A DNA stretch of 64,000 nucleotides from Sphingomonas psychrolutea (GTDB lineage Bacteria; Pseudomonadota; Alphaproteobacteria; Sphingomonadales; Sphingomonadaceae), in NCBI RefSeq assembly GCF_014636175.1, contig NZ_BMDW01000003.1, forward strand, positions 124,001 to 188,000. Direction: 5' to 3'. The notes under the pieces are model-generated. The model made no database searches, was not told the DNA's origin, and worked only from the letters and a program-made list of their open reading frames with translations. The translations under genes and the position numbers were made by a program. Positions 8,228 through 18,227 of the stretch are shown here, in pieces. Within the stretch, counting starts at the first letter, position 1. The number at the start of each line of letters is the position of its first letter.

Positions 8228-10126
8228 TTACGCTTTGCTATCATCGACTTCGGAGAATTCCGCGTCGACCACGTCTTCCTTGGGCGCTTCGGCTTCACCA
8301 CCGGGGGAAGCCTCGGCCTGCGCCTGCTTCTCATAGATCGCCTGGCCAAGCTTCATCGCGACTTGCTGGAACTTCTCGCTCTCGGCCTTCATCGCCGCCG
8401 CATCGTCGCTTTCGAGCACGGTCTTGGCAGCAGCGATTGCCGCCTCGATTTCGCCCTTCAAGCCCGCATCGACCTTGTCACCATTGTCGGCCAACTGCCG
8501 CTCGGTCGTGTGAACCAACCCGTCGAGCGTGTTGCGCGCTTCGGCCGCTTCACGACGCTTCTTGTCGTCCTCGGCAAACTGCTCGGCGTCACGCACCATC
8601 TGCTCGATGTCGCGCTCCGAAAGACCGCCCGAGGCCTGGATGCGGATCTGCTGCTCCTTGCCGGTGCCCTTGTCCTTGGCTGACACGTTGACGAGGCCGT
8701 TGGCATCGATGTCGAAGGTGACTTCGATCTGGGGCACGCCGCGCGGTGCGGACGGGATCCCGACCAGATCGAACTGGCCAAGCATCTTATTGTCCGCCGC
8801 CATTTCGCGCTCGCCCTGGAACACGCGGATGGTGACGGCCTGCTGGTTGTCGTCGGCGGTCGAATAGGTTTGCGACTTCTTGGTGGGGATCGTCGTGTTG
8901 CGATCGATCATCCGGGTGAACACGCCACCCAGCGTTTCGATGCCGAGCGACAGCGGCGTCACGTCGAGCAGCAGCACATCTTTGACATCGCCCTGCAGCA
9001 CGCCCGCCTGAATCGCAGCGCCCATCGCCACGACTTCATCGGGGTTGACGCCCGAATGCGGTTCCTTGCCGAAGAAATCCTTCACGACCTGACGGACCTT
9101 GGGCATGCGCGTCATGCCGCCGACAAGGACGACTTCGGTGATGTCGGCCGCCTTGACGCCGGCATCGGCCAGCGCCTTGCGGCACGGCTCGAGCGTCCGC
9201 TGGATCAAATCATCGACCAGCCGCTCGAGATCCGAACGGGTGATCTGCTTGACGAGATGCTTCGGCCCTGTAGCATCGGCGGTGATGAAAGGCAGATTGA
9301 CTTCGGTCGTGGCAGCCGACGACAGCTCGATCTTCGCCTTCTCGGCGGCTTCCTTCAGACGCTGCAGCGCCAACTTATCCTTGGTAAGGTCGATGCCTTC
9401 GGCCTTGCGGAAATCGTCCGACAGGAAGTTCAGCAGCTTGTTGTCGAAATCCTCGCCGCCAAGGAAGGTATCGCCATTGGTCGCCTTCACTTCGAACACG
9501 CCATCGCCGATCTCGAGGATCGAGATGTCGAAGGTGCCGCCGCCAAGGTCATAGACCGCGATCGTCTTGTTGGTGTCCTTGTCGAGGCCGTAGGCGAGCG
9601 CCGCTGCCGTCGGCTCGTTGATGATGCGCAGCACTTCGAGACCGGCAATCTGACCGGCGTCCTTGGTCGCCTGACGCTGTGCATCGTTGAAATACGCTGG
9701 AACGGTGATGACCGCTTGCGTGACCGTTTCGCCGAGATACGCCTCGGCGGTTTCCTTCATCTTCTGCAGCGTGAACGCGCTGATCTGCGACGGGCTGTAA
9801 TCCTTGTCGCCGGCCTTCACCCACGCGTCGCCATTCTGGCCCTTGACGATGGTATAAGGCACCAATTCGGTGTCCTTCTTGGTGATCGGATCGTCGAAGC
9901 GGCGGCCAATCAGGCGCTTCACTGCGAAAATCGTGTTTTCGGGGTTGGTCACTGCCTGGCGCTTGGCCGGCTGACCGACAAGGCGCTCGCCATCCTTTGC
10001 AAACGCGACAATCGACGGCGTGGTGCGCGCGCCTTCTGCATTCTCGATAACCTTCGGCTTGCCGCCTTCCATCACGGAGACGCAGCTGTTGGTGGTGCCG
10101 AGATCGATTCCGATTACTTTTGCCAT
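8228..10126 (-). CDS. dnaK: chaperone DnaK (Hsp70)
   Basis: ATP-driven Hsp70 chaperone of 632 residues. The nucleotide-binding domain opens [16 protein letters not shown] and includes the connect and adenosine motifs ([39 protein letters not shown]). The substrate-binding domain begins after [14 protein letters not shown], and the tail ends in [15 protein letters not shown] 10126 is chosen because it gives the canonical N-terminus and has AGAGGA seven bases upstream. A frame extending nine codons further is not needed. It is driven by a sigma-32-like promoter at 10211-10238 and followed by dnaJ. Confidence 0.99.
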   Translation of the reverse strand: MAKVIGIDLGTTNSCVSVMEGGKPKVIENAEGARTTPSIVAFAKDGERLVGQPAKRQAVTNPENTIFAVKRLIGRRFDDPITKKDTELVPYTIVKGQNGDAWVKAGDKDYSPSQISAFTLQKMKETAEAYLGETVTQAVITVPAYFNDAQRQATKDAGQIAGLEVLRIINEPTAAALAYGLDKDTNKTIAVYDLGGGTFDISILEIGDGVFEVKATNGDTFLGGEDFDNKLLNFLSDDFRKAEGIDLTKDKLALQRLKEAAEKAKIELSSAATTEVNLPFITADATGPKHLVKQITRSDLERLVDDLIQRTLEPCRKALADAGVKAADITEVVLVGGMTRMPKVRQVVKDFFGKEPHSGVNPDEVVAMGAAIQAGVLQGDVKDVLLLDVTPLSLGIETLGGVFTRMIDRNTTIPTKKSQTYSTADDNQQAVTIRVFQGEREMAADNKMLGQFDLVGIPSAPRGVPQIEVTFDIDANGLVNVSAKDKGTGKEQQIRIQASGGLSERDIEQMVRDAEQFAEDDKKRREAAEARNTLDGLVHTTERQLADNGDKVDAGLKGEIEAAIAAAKTVLESDDAAAMKAESEKFQQVAMKLGQAIYEKQAQAEASPGGEAEAPKEDVVDAEFSEVDDSKA

Positions 10127-10210
10127 TGGTCCTCTGGGGCCCCCATGTCTCAAAAAAGATTGCCATTCCGCCGCGCCCTCAGATCAAGCGACGCGACACT
10201 CACCCGGCGG

Positions 10211-10238
10211 ATATAGGGGGGCTTTTGCTTGTCGCAAG
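10211..10238 (-). promoter_or_regulatory. sigma-32 (RpoH) heat-shock promoter of dnaK
   Basis: On the minus strand, CTTGCG (10238-10233) is followed after exactly 16 bases by CTATAT (10216-10211), read in context as CCTATAT. This fits the alphaproteobacterial RpoH consensus CTTG, 16-17 base spacer, CYTATNT. The predicted transcription start near 10204 leaves a leader of about 78 bases to the dnaK ATG. Confidence 0.75.
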
Positions 10239-10290
10239 ATTTCACCGCACGTACAGAAGCACATGTTGTTCCCAACACGGGAGAAAGTCG

Positions 10291-10731
10291 TTGTTCCGCC
10301 GGTTCCTCAGTGTCGCCCTTCTGCCGCTCGCCGCGTGCACCCAGCCGCCGCCCGCTTTGTCGGTCGATAAGGGCTATATCCGCCTGAACGCGGTCCCAAG
10401 CCGGCCGGCGGTGGCCTATTTCACCATTCACGGTGGCACGTCCGACGTGACGCTCCTGTCTGTCACCAGCCCGGTCTCGGTAAAGAGCGAGCTGCATGAA
10501 TCGATGACCGCGGGCCACATGGCGAAAATGACTCCAGTCGGGGATTTCCCGGTTCGCGCCGGCTCCACCAATATCTTCGCACCTGGCGGCAAGCATTTGA
10601 TGTTGTTTGATATGAATCCCGGCGTGAAACCGGGACGGAGGATCAAGCTCACCTTTACCTTCTCGACCGGGCAGCGGATCGATCTCGGCGTACCGACGAT
10701 CGCGGCGGGTGCGCCCGCGCCGACCGAATGA
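10291..10731 (+). CDS. PCuAC-type periplasmic copper chaperone lipoprotein
   Basis: A 146-residue protein of the PCu(A)C family (DUF461) that binds Cu(I) and helps metallate the CuA centre of cytochrome oxidase. The copper-binding set is visible: HESM, a Met in AKM, and HLM near the end, matching the H-M...H-x-M pattern. The best start is TTG 10291, eight bases after GGGAGAA. It gives a lipoprotein signal ending in LPLAAC with the lipidated Cys16. Longer readings run into the dnaK promoter and are unlikely. The stop overlaps the next ATG (ATGA). Confidence 0.85.
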   Translation: MFRRFLSVALLPLAACTQPPPALSVDKGYIRLNAVPSRPAVAYFTIHGGTSDVTLLSVTSPVSVKSELHESMTAGHMAKMTPVGDFPVRAGSTNIFAPGGKHLMLFDMNPGVKPGRRIKLTFTFSTGQRIDLGVPTIAAGAPAPTE

Positions 10732-11186
10732 CGGCACGGCCACTGACATCGGCCGAGATTGAGCTCGCCCGAAGCGTCTTTGGCGACGCGATCGATTATG
10801 CGCCGGTGCGGATCGAACAGCGCAAATGGGCTTTCTTCCAGCCACGCGAAACCGTGATGGCGCCAACCGGGTGCATCCATTTCCACCCCAAGGGCACGCG
10901 TTACCGTGATGATTTTGCGTGCGGAAATCTCGATGACCAGGGTCTGCTGATCCACGAGCTGACGCATATCTGGCAAAGCCAGAGCGGGATTTATCTGCCG
11001 ATCCGGCGGCATCCGTTCTGCCGGTACGATTATGCGGTGCGCGCGGGGTGGCGGCTCGAACGCTATGGCATCGAGCAGCAAGCGGAAATCGTGCGGCACA
11101 CCTTCGTTCTGCGCCACGGCGGCTTCATCCGCGGCGCGGCGGCGCTCGAAACCTATGAGAGCATCCTGCCGTTCCGAACGCGGTAG
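10728..11186 (+). CDS. small HExxH zinc-metalloprotease-like protein
   Basis: A 152-residue soluble protein with the zincin motif LIHELTHIWQ (His76, Glu77, His80). A second cluster, HFHPKGTRY, lies upstream. Similar sphingomonad proteins are often labelled Vgr-related, which says little about function. The motif suggests a minimal metallopeptidase of the DUF4157-like kind. There is no signal peptide. It is translationally coupled to the copper chaperone gene through ATGA. A linked role in metal homeostasis or cytochrome oxidase maturation is only guilt by association. Confidence 0.6.
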   Translation: MTARPLTSAEIELARSVFGDAIDYAPVRIEQRKWAFFQPRETVMAPTGCIHFHPKGTRYRDDFACGNLDDQGLLIHELTHIWQSQSGIYLPIRRHPFCRYDYAVRAGWRLERYGIEQQAEIVRHTFVLRHGGFIRGAAALETYESILPFRTR

Positions 11187-11193
11187 CTGCGGG

Positions 11194-13071
11194 TCAGAAC
11201 ATCGCCCAATCGCCGTCACCAGCGCTGACGGTCGCAAGCACCGGAGCTGTCCGCGCGGCCACCTTGGGCTTATGCGGCGCTGCGCGCGTCGGCGCGATCA
11301 CAGTCGATTTGGGCGACGTCGATCTGCGAACCTCGCGAGCGATCTTGAACTGCGCGGCTTGCTCGGAAAGCGCCGCCACCTCTGAAGTCAGGTTACGCGC
11401 TGCGGCGGACGTCTGTTCGACCATGGCGGCGTTCTGTTGCGTGGCCTGATCCATCGCGTTCACTGCGGCACTGATCTGAACGATCGCGGTCGATTGCGCC
11501 TGATTGTCGGCCGCGATTCCGGCGAGCAGCGTATGCACTTCGCCGACATCGGTGGCGATGTTCGACAGCGCATCATCGACCCGCTGCACACGCTCGACCG
11601 CGGTTCCGATCTCGGCCTGAGTCGCGGTCAGTTGATCGCGGGCGCGGCCAGCCTCTTCCTCGGCCCGCATCGCGAGCGCCGAGACAAGATCCGCGACGAC
11701 CGCAAAACCACGCCCAGCATCGCCCGCGCGGCCCGCTTCGACCGCGGCGTTCATCGCCAGCACGCGCGTTTGAAAGGCAATCTTGTCGAGCCCTTCGATC
11801 ACGCTGTCGATTCCTTTCGCGCTTTCGCTGACGCGCGTCATCGCCTGAACCGCCTCGTCGGTAATGCCGCGCCCGCCCGCCACGGTCGTCATTGCGCCGT
11901 CCGCCCGCACGACGGTCCGCTCCGCGGCCACGGCGGTGGCTTGCAGACGCTGGTTCATTTGCGTGATCGCGACACTAGTCTCCTCGAGGCTCGCGGCGTT
12001 GCCTTCGGTTCGCTGGGCAAGGTCCTCGCTGGCGTGCGCGATCTCCTGCGATCCCGTGGCGATGATGGCGGCGCTTTCGGTAACCGACGTTATCAGCGCG
12101 CGCAGACCGGCGACGGCCCCGTTGAAATTGTCCTTCAGCGCGGTGAACGGGGTTTGCAGTTCAGCATCCACTTCGGCGGTCAGATCGCCATCTGCGAGCG
12201 CGATCAGCCCAGTCCCGAGGCTGTCGACGATCAGCCGGGCCTGAGCCTGCTTCGCTTCGTCGGCGGCTTGCAACTGATCGCGAAACGCGAGCATTGCGCG
12301 CGCCATGTCGCCGAGCTCGTCGCCACGGTCGACTCCGCTGACCTCGGCCGCCAGATTGCCGCCGCCAAGTTCGCGCATCGTTGCCGACAGGACTTCGATC
12401 GGCCGCACGACGTGCCGCACCGCGAGCAGGACCAGCGCGATTGTTCCGGCGATCCCGAGCGCCATCGCGATCAGCAAAACCACCATCGCGACCGAGCCGA
12501 TAGTTTTGCCATTATTCGATGTCTGGAGCGCGTTCGCACTGATCGCGTCCGATGCCGCACTCATCGAAATTTCGAGCGTACGAAACTGCGCGAAGAAATC
12601 GCGAAGGCCAGTGCGCGCCGCGTTCGGATCGGTTTCCGCGCGTTCGATGATCGCAATTGCCGATTTGGCATAAAGTTTCATCGGCGCATCGAGTTTTGAG
12701 GTCGCCGCCTCGACCACTGGCGACCCCCGATACGCCTCATCGGCCTGGATCCCGGCCCGAAGATTTCTCAGATGCTCCTGAAAATCTCTCAGAATTTCCC
12801 CGCGATCGAGCCCACTCGAACCGTCGGCGGCCTGCAACATGCCGAGCACATCGCTGCGCACCGCGTCATGCATCATGTCGGCAAGCTGATGGTTTGACAG
12901 AAGCAATGCTGACTGCTGCTGTCTGGCAAGCGCCGCCGACTGGACCCACGCCGCACCGATCCCAGTGCCCCCGCATAGCACCATCAGCCCCAACAAAGCC
13001 GCGCCTGCGCGACGGATTGCGCGATCGAGCGAAGACCGCAGCAGAACATTTTCTAGTTCGTGGGACGCCAT
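11194..13071 (-). CDS. methyl-accepting chemotaxis protein
   Basis: A 625-residue transmembrane chemoreceptor. TM1 lies near residues 25-50 and TM2 near 200-225, with a helical periplasmic sensor domain between. HAMP segments follow, then a long coiled-coil signalling domain whose tip reads FQTRVLAMNAAVEAGRAG, close to the canonical hairpin but with Arg and Met substitutions. The C-terminus is DWAMF, like the xWxxF pentapeptide that tethers CheR/CheB in other receptors. ATG 13071 is preferred over TTG 13089. No chemotaxis operon is nearby, so it is an orphan receptor here. The ligand is unknown. Confidence 0.92.
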   Translation of the reverse strand: MASHELENVLLRSSLDRAIRRAGAALLGLMVLCGGTGIGAAWVQSAALARQQQSALLLSNHQLADMMHDAVRSDVLGMLQAADGSSGLDRGEILRDFQEHLRNLRAGIQADEAYRGSPVVEAATSKLDAPMKLYAKSAIAIIERAETDPNAARTGLRDFFAQFRTLEISMSAASDAISANALQTSNNGKTIGSVAMVVLLIAMALGIAGTIALVLLAVRHVVRPIEVLSATMRELGGGNLAAEVSGVDRGDELGDMARAMLAFRDQLQAADEAKQAQARLIVDSLGTGLIALADGDLTAEVDAELQTPFTALKDNFNGAVAGLRALITSVTESAAIIATGSQEIAHASEDLAQRTEGNAASLEETSVAITQMNQRLQATAVAAERTVVRADGAMTTVAGGRGITDEAVQAMTRVSESAKGIDSVIEGLDKIAFQTRVLAMNAAVEAGRAGDAGRGFAVVADLVSALAMRAEEEAGRARDQLTATQAEIGTAVERVQRVDDALSNIATDVGEVHTLLAGIAADNQAQSTAIVQISAAVNAMDQATQQNAAMVEQTSAAARNLTSEVAALSEQAAQFKIAREVRRSTSPKSTVIAPTRAAPHKPKVAARTAPVLATVSAGDGDWAMF

Positions 13072-13140
13072 CGGATAATCTTTCAGCAAAAACGGACCGG
13101 CTTAACCTATATTAGGATAAGTTCTCAGGTTGGATGCGCC

Positions 13141-14349
13141 ATGATGAGATTTCGGCTTTTTCGGTTGATGCCGTTCGCTGTTTTTATGGTCCCGGCCGGG
13201 TGGTCTGATCCGATATTTGCGCAAGATGTTTCGCCACCCCCCAATACGCCGTCGCGTCCAATCATTCTCACGGGTCGATACGTCCTCGATTTGGTTGGAG
13301 TCGCTTCCGGCGGTGAGCAACGCGGCAGACGGGTGCTTGGCAATCTGGAGCTGACCGCAGATGGGGATCTGGGGCGGCTGATCGGCTGGCGCGGCGCGCG
13401 GGCGCATCTGCACCTGCTCGACAATCACGGCCGCGGGTTGAACGATCTTGCGGGAACGGTGCAGGGAATCGACAATATCGAAGTCTCGAATGGCAGGCCC
13501 AAACTCTACGAAGCGTGGGTCGAACAGAGCTTCGCCAGCGGTCGCGTATCCGTGCTGCTGGGCTTGTCTGACCTCAATGCGAATTTTTACCAGAACGATT
13601 CAGCAGGTCTGCTAATCGCACCGGCCTTCGGGATCGGGTCTGAGCTGTCGGCGACCGGCCCCAATGGCCCGTCGATCTTCCCGTCGACCGCCATGACCGC
13701 ACGACTGAACGTCACGTTGGGCGCTTCCAGCTATTTCCGCGCCGCAGCGGTGAACGCACGCGCGGGCGTTTTGGGCGATGATGCGGGCGTGGAATTGTCG
13801 TTGCGCGACGGGGCGTTGCTGATCGCCGAGGCCGGCACGACGCGCGGTGGCAAGCTCGCGGTCGGTGCCTGGCGCTACACGCGGCGCCAGGACGATCTGC
13901 GGGCGACCGACAGTGCGGGCAACCCTGTTCGGCGAATTGCGATGGGCGCTTATGCACTGATCGATCAGCGGTTGGCGGGCGACGACACACGTGGCCTCGA
14001 TCTCTTCGTGCGGGCGGGCATTTCGGACGGCAAGACCACATCCTTCGTCGGCGGCTTTCAGGCAGGCGTGCTGGCACGGGGCTTGATTCCGGGACGCCCG
14101 AATGGCCAGTTCTCGTTTGGTGTGGCGCATGGAATGCTGTCGCGCGGGTTTCGCGATACTCTCCGCGACGAAGGCGGGGTAGCCGAGTCAGCCGAAACCG
14201 GGATCGAGATCACCTATAAGGACAGCTCGGCACCATTCCTAGCGGTGCAACCCGACCTGCAATATATCCACCGCGCCGTTCCCGGCGGCGGGCGTCGCGG
14301 AACACTCGTGCTCGGGGTACGTATCATCGCAAGCTTCGCACGCCAGTAA
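13141..14349 (+). CDS. OprB-family carbohydrate-selective porin
   Basis: A 402-residue outer-membrane protein. A signal peptide (1-28, ending near IFAQDV) is followed by a Pro-rich stretch and a beta-rich domain with alternating hydrophobic strands. Features typical of OprB porins include LSDLNANFYQND, the ELSATGPNGPSIFPSTA segment and a terminal IIASFARQ strand. OprB channels admit glucose and related sugars. The gene is monocistronic and divergent from the chemoreceptor, which might sense a related compound. ATG 13141 is chosen because it gives a clean signal sequence. The exact substrate is unknown. Confidence 0.8.
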   Translation: MMRFRLFRLMPFAVFMVPAGWSDPIFAQDVSPPPNTPSRPIILTGRYVLDLVGVASGGEQRGRRVLGNLELTADGDLGRLIGWRGARAHLHLLDNHGRGLNDLAGTVQGIDNIEVSNGRPKLYEAWVEQSFASGRVSVLLGLSDLNANFYQNDSAGLLIAPAFGIGSELSATGPNGPSIFPSTAMTARLNVTLGASSYFRAAAVNARAGVLGDDAGVELSLRDGALLIAEAGTTRGGKLAVGAWRYTRRQDDLRATDSAGNPVRRIAMGAYALIDQRLAGDDTRGLDLFVRAGISDGKTTSFVGGFQAGVLARGLIPGRPNGQFSFGVAHGMLSRGFRDTLRDEGGVAESAETGIEITYKDSSAPFLAVQPDLQYIHRAVPGGGRRGTLVLGVRIIASFARQ

Positions 14350-14364
14350 TGCCCCACCGCGGTA

Positions 14365-16242
14365 TCACGCCGCTAGGTCGGCGCGCTCCTCCGCCAGCGC
14401 GAGAGTCAGAACCGCGACCGCGCCGCGCCCCCGCCCGTCGCTTTCGAGCTTCAGCCCGCCGCCCATCGCATTCATCGAATTGGCGCACCAATGCAGCCCC
14501 AGCCCGCCTGATTTGTGGGCACGCGATGAATAGCCGCGCTGGAACAGCGTCGGGGTCTGGTCGGCAGCAAAGCCTTCACCATCGTCACGGATGGCGATCC
14601 GCGCGCTGCTGGCGTCGCGGTCGATCGTTACGGTGATGCTCCCGCTCGCGGTGCCCGTTGCCGCGATCGCGTCGGCGGCGTTGGAAAACAGATTGCCGAT
14701 CACTTGGCTCAAAATGATCCGGCTCGCGAGCACGTGGCACGCCTGCGCGGGGAAACTGAAAGCAATCGATACGCTGCCCGAATAGCGCGCAATCGTGGCA
14801 TTCTTGGCGATGATCTCGGTCACGTCGCATGGCTCGAGCGATGGGCGTTCGTGCGCGGCGCTTTGCTGCGCGCCAATAATTTCAAGGACATGGCTCATCG
14901 CCTCGCGCCCGATCTGCAACTCCTTGCGACGGGCGTCGCGGTCGCGCGTCTCTGCATCCAGCGCGGCGGTAACGAAGGCGAGCAATTTTGCGCGACGCGG
15001 CACTGGCAGGTCCTCCTGCGCGAGCTCAGCCATCGCCCGGTCGAGCACCGCGCGGTCGACCGGCGGAGCCTGCGCGATCCCCTGCGACAGGATCGTGCTG
15101 ATCGGATTGAGCGCATTGCGGACATTGTGCATCACCGCGACCGCGCTTTCGCTCTTGCCAAGCGCAAAGCTCTGCACCTCCAAGCGTTCGCGCAGATCCT
15201 TCAATTGCTGCAGCATCGCGTTGAAACTATTGCCAAGCGAGCCGATTTCATCGTTGCGAATTTCATCGGGCAACAGGCCAAGCGAGCCAGAGCTGCGGAC
15301 CACCTGCATATGGCTTTCGACCCGCGCCAGCGGCCGCAGCACCAGCGTGGTGATCATCCGCCGCAGCATCGCCAGCACGACCAGCAACAACAAGCTCGAT
15401 CCCGCCACCGCGAGCCACAGCATGCGTTGGCCAAGCACCGACACGTCGCGCGGTACTGTGAAGACGGCGCTCGCCACGGCGTGGCCGTCGCTGCCGCGGA
15501 TCGGTACGGCAATCCGCATCGTCGCACGCGCAGACGTGATGAGATTGGCATCCGGGGCGCTGCGCAAATCAATCGTCGCCGGCAGTTGTAGAACGTCCGA
15601 CAGCGCCTTCGACGTGACGCGCCGCGCCATCAGCACATACCCGCGCGACGTGCCGGTCCCGTCGCTACGGCGGACCTTCGCCACGCCGATTGCAGCCAGG
15701 TCTCGACCGAGCCGCAGATAATAACTGCCCGAACTTCTCATGCCCAGGAACCGCCGGAAATCGCTTTTTTCGAGCGCTGCCGAAAAGGCCGCGCGTTGAT
15801 CAGGCCGGTCGACATTCCGCGCCGAATCGCGCCAACGCGCAATCACGATCCGCCCGTCATTGCCGACATACGCCATGCCGTCGACATTCAGATTGGCCAT
15901 GGCGAGCGGCGAGAAGCTTTCCTCCTCAAACTCGCGATTGGGCTGCGCCATATAATCGTAGCTGGACGTCCAGTCGCCATAATCGCGCACCGCGCCTTCG
16001 ACTTTCGTCGCAAAGTCGCCGAGCGCCGCGCGGGTGCGCTCGACATGTGCGTCGATTGATTTCGCTTCGAGCTGGTTGAAGCTCGGTATGATCAGCGCCG
16101 CGAGCAGCGCGGTCAGCGCGATTGACCCGATGAGGCCAACACCGGTCAGGATCAGCACGAGCTTTACCCCAAGCGAACTGGGGTTGCGCAACCGCCCGAT
16201 CCTGCTCCCGACCGCGCGTGGCACGGAACGGCGCGCTGCCAT
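14365..16242 (-). CDS. CHASE4-like/HAMP sensor histidine kinase
   Basis: A 625-residue inner-membrane kinase. TM1 (about 27-52) is followed by an extracytoplasmic CHASE4-type domain marked by DYGDWTSSYDYM (88-98), then TM2 (276-297) and a HAMP domain. The H-box is unusual: VMHNVRNALNPI places His372 before Asn-Val rather than Glu-Leu. The ATPase lobe has NLFSNAADAI (N box), DDGEGF (G1) and GGLGLHWCANSM (G2). Its start overlaps the stop of the response-regulator gene by one base (TGATG), so the two form a two-component pair. Confidence 0.88.
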   Translation of the reverse strand: MAARRSVPRAVGSRIGRLRNPSSLGVKLVLILTGVGLIGSIALTALLAALIIPSFNQLEAKSIDAHVERTRAALGDFATKVEGAVRDYGDWTSSYDYMAQPNREFEEESFSPLAMANLNVDGMAYVGNDGRIVIARWRDSARNVDRPDQRAAFSAALEKSDFRRFLGMRSSGSYYLRLGRDLAAIGVAKVRRSDGTGTSRGYVLMARRVTSKALSDVLQLPATIDLRSAPDANLITSARATMRIAVPIRGSDGHAVASAVFTVPRDVSVLGQRMLWLAVAGSSLLLLVVLAMLRRMITTLVLRPLARVESHMQVVRSSGSLGLLPDEIRNDEIGSLGNSFNAMLQQLKDLRERLEVQSFALGKSESAVAVMHNVRNALNPISTILSQGIAQAPPVDRAVLDRAMAELAQEDLPVPRRAKLLAFVTAALDAETRDRDARRKELQIGREAMSHVLEIIGAQQSAAHERPSLEPCDVTEIIAKNATIARYSGSVSIAFSFPAQACHVLASRIILSQVIGNLFSNAADAIAATGTASGSITVTIDRDASSARIAIRDDGEGFAADQTPTLFQRGYSSRAHKSGGLGLHWCANSMNAMGGGLKLESDGRGRGAVAVLTLALAEERADLAA

Positions 16243-18140
16243 CAGCCGTACGTCCCGTTACCCGCTTCGGTGTCTTCGGCGGCATGGTAGGGCGCCGAGG
16301 GATCGACGATGAAGCGGGCTTCCGCGATATTACGAGCAACATCCTGCGCGACCGGGCGCGACAGGAGGTAGCCCTGCATGTGGCTGCAGCCGGCAACGCG
16401 CAGCGCTTGCAACTGCGCCTCGGTCTCGACGCCTTCCGCCACCACACCCAACCCCAGCGCACGCCCGAGATGGATGATCGAATGGACGATCGCCGCCGAT
16501 TCGCGCTCACGGCCCATGCCGTCGATGAAGCTGCGGTCGATCTTCAAGCAATCGAGCGCGAATTTGCGAATGTTGTAGAGCGAGGAATAGCCGGTGCCGA
16601 AATCATCAAGTGCGATGCGGAATCCCATCTGGCGCAATTTGTAGAGCGTATCCGCCGCCCGATCGGCATCGTCGAAAATCGCGGTTTCGGTAATCTCGAT
16701 CTGCACCCGATGCGGCGCGACACCCGCCCGCTGCACGCTCTCGACCAGCCGGCCGACGAAATTGTGGCGGCGGAACTGGCGGGGCGAGAAATTAACCGAG
16801 ACATATTGCCCCGGCCACTCCGCCAGCACCTTGAGCGATTCGGCGAGGACCCAGTCGCCGAGTTCGTGAATCAGGTTTGATTCCTCGGCAATCGGGATGA
16901 AGACGGCGGGACTGATCGGCCCGTGATCCTCGGTATTCCAGCGCAGCAGCGCCTCGAACCCGACGACTTCCAGTTCCTCGCGCGCGACGATCGGTTGATA
17001 CACCAGGCTGAGTTCGCCCTTGGCGATCGCCTGCGACAACCCGCCTTCGATCGCGCGGCGCAGGCGGATATTCTCGTCCATGCCCTCGTCGAATACGCGG
17101 ACGATCCCGCGCCCGTCCCGCTTGGCGTCGTTCAGCGCCAAATCGGCACGGCGCATCAGGTCGGTCGGATCGCGGCTTTCGCCCGGTTCGGTGACGATCA
17201 GGCCGATCGACGCGCCACCCTGGACCGAATTGCCAAGCACTTTGAACGTGCCCGAGCACGCCTTCAAAATGCGCGCACATTCCATTTCGGCGGCTTCGGT
17301 GCCGGGCGTGTCGAACAGCAAACCGAACTCGTCGCCGCCAAGCCGGGCGACGACGCCCCCTTCGGGAATTTGCGCCTGCAGGATCCCACAGATCGTACGG
17401 ATCAGTTCGTCCCCAGCGAGGTGACCGAGTGTATCGTTGACCAGTTTGAAGCGATCGAGGTCGACCATCGCAACCGCAAATTGCGACGTGCTGCGCGCAC
17501 GTTCGGTCAGGGTCCGGCGGAACGCCAGCCGGTTTGGTGCCTCGGTCAACGAATCGTGGTTCGCCATATGGATCGCGCGGCTTTCGTTCGCGGCGAGTTC
17601 ATGCCCTTGTTCCTGCAATTGCACGACTTGCGCCGCCAGCACTTCACGCGCCTCCGCCAAGGCGCGATCACCCTGCCAACGATGCGTCAGGGCAGTCGCC
17701 ATTTGCGTGACTTCGGCGACTTCGAAGGGCTTGGCGATGTAGAAAATCTTGTCGGCGGGGCCCGCCGCCTTCGAGATTTCGATCGGCGAGAAATCGGAAA
17801 AGCCGGTCACGATGACAAGGTGAATATCGGGATCGAGCGCGCGGATGCGGACCGCTGTTTCCTTGCCATCGATGCCCGGGGGCATGCGTACGTCGATGAA
17901 AGCGACCGCATAGGGATCGCCAGCGCGGATCGCCGCCTCCACTGCGGCAACGCCGTCATGGCCTTGCATAGCGTGGGTCAGCGCGAAGGCCGGCGCGTCG
18001 TCGGTTGCTGCCGAATCATCATCGCCGAACAGCTCAGCCGCCATAGCGTCGAGCGCGCCCGTGTCGGCGGATATCGGCGCGAAGCTGCGCCGATAGCTGT
18101 CGTGCATGGCCGGTTCGTCGTCGACGATCAGTATTCGCAT
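16242..18140 (-). CDS. response regulator with GGDEF and EAL domains
   Basis: A 632-residue regulator of cyclic-di-GMP. The receiver domain (1-145) has acidic residues in VDDE and the phosphoacceptor Asp83 in FIDVRMPPG. It carries an insertion of about 35 residues after helix 1. A diguanylate cyclase domain follows with intact RLGGDEF, then a phosphodiesterase domain with EALLRW, EITETAIFDD, DDFGTGYSSL and KIDRSF. Both catalytic motifs look complete, so the net effect on c-di-GMP cannot be read from sequence. ATG 18140 starts directly at MRILIVDDE. It is coupled to the kinase gene downstream. Confidence 0.92.
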   Translation of the reverse strand: MRILIVDDEPAMHDSYRRSFAPISADTGALDAMAAELFGDDDSAATDDAPAFALTHAMQGHDGVAAVEAAIRAGDPYAVAFIDVRMPPGIDGKETAVRIRALDPDIHLVIVTGFSDFSPIEISKAAGPADKIFYIAKPFEVAEVTQMATALTHRWQGDRALAEAREVLAAQVVQLQEQGHELAANESRAIHMANHDSLTEAPNRLAFRRTLTERARSTSQFAVAMVDLDRFKLVNDTLGHLAGDELIRTICGILQAQIPEGGVVARLGGDEFGLLFDTPGTEAAEMECARILKACSGTFKVLGNSVQGGASIGLIVTEPGESRDPTDLMRRADLALNDAKRDGRGIVRVFDEGMDENIRLRRAIEGGLSQAIAKGELSLVYQPIVAREELEVVGFEALLRWNTEDHGPISPAVFIPIAEESNLIHELGDWVLAESLKVLAEWPGQYVSVNFSPRQFRRHNFVGRLVESVQRAGVAPHRVQIEITETAIFDDADRAADTLYKLRQMGFRIALDDFGTGYSSLYNIRKFALDCLKIDRSFIDGMGRERESAAIVHSIIHLGRALGLGVVAEGVETEAQLQALRVAGCSHMQGYLLSRPVAQDVARNIAEARFIVDPSAPYHAAEDTEAGNGTYG

Positions 18141-18227
18141 ATCGGCACCGCCCGTAAAATCACCGGGCGCTTCGGCCCGTTGCAATGGGGTAAGCGGATG
18201 CGGTTAAAGCCGCGTAAACGACGTATC

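Noticed and set aside
8870..10216. A 448-codon open frame antisense to dnaK.
   Set aside because: dnaK is unmistakable here, and the antisense product has no domain or plausible start.
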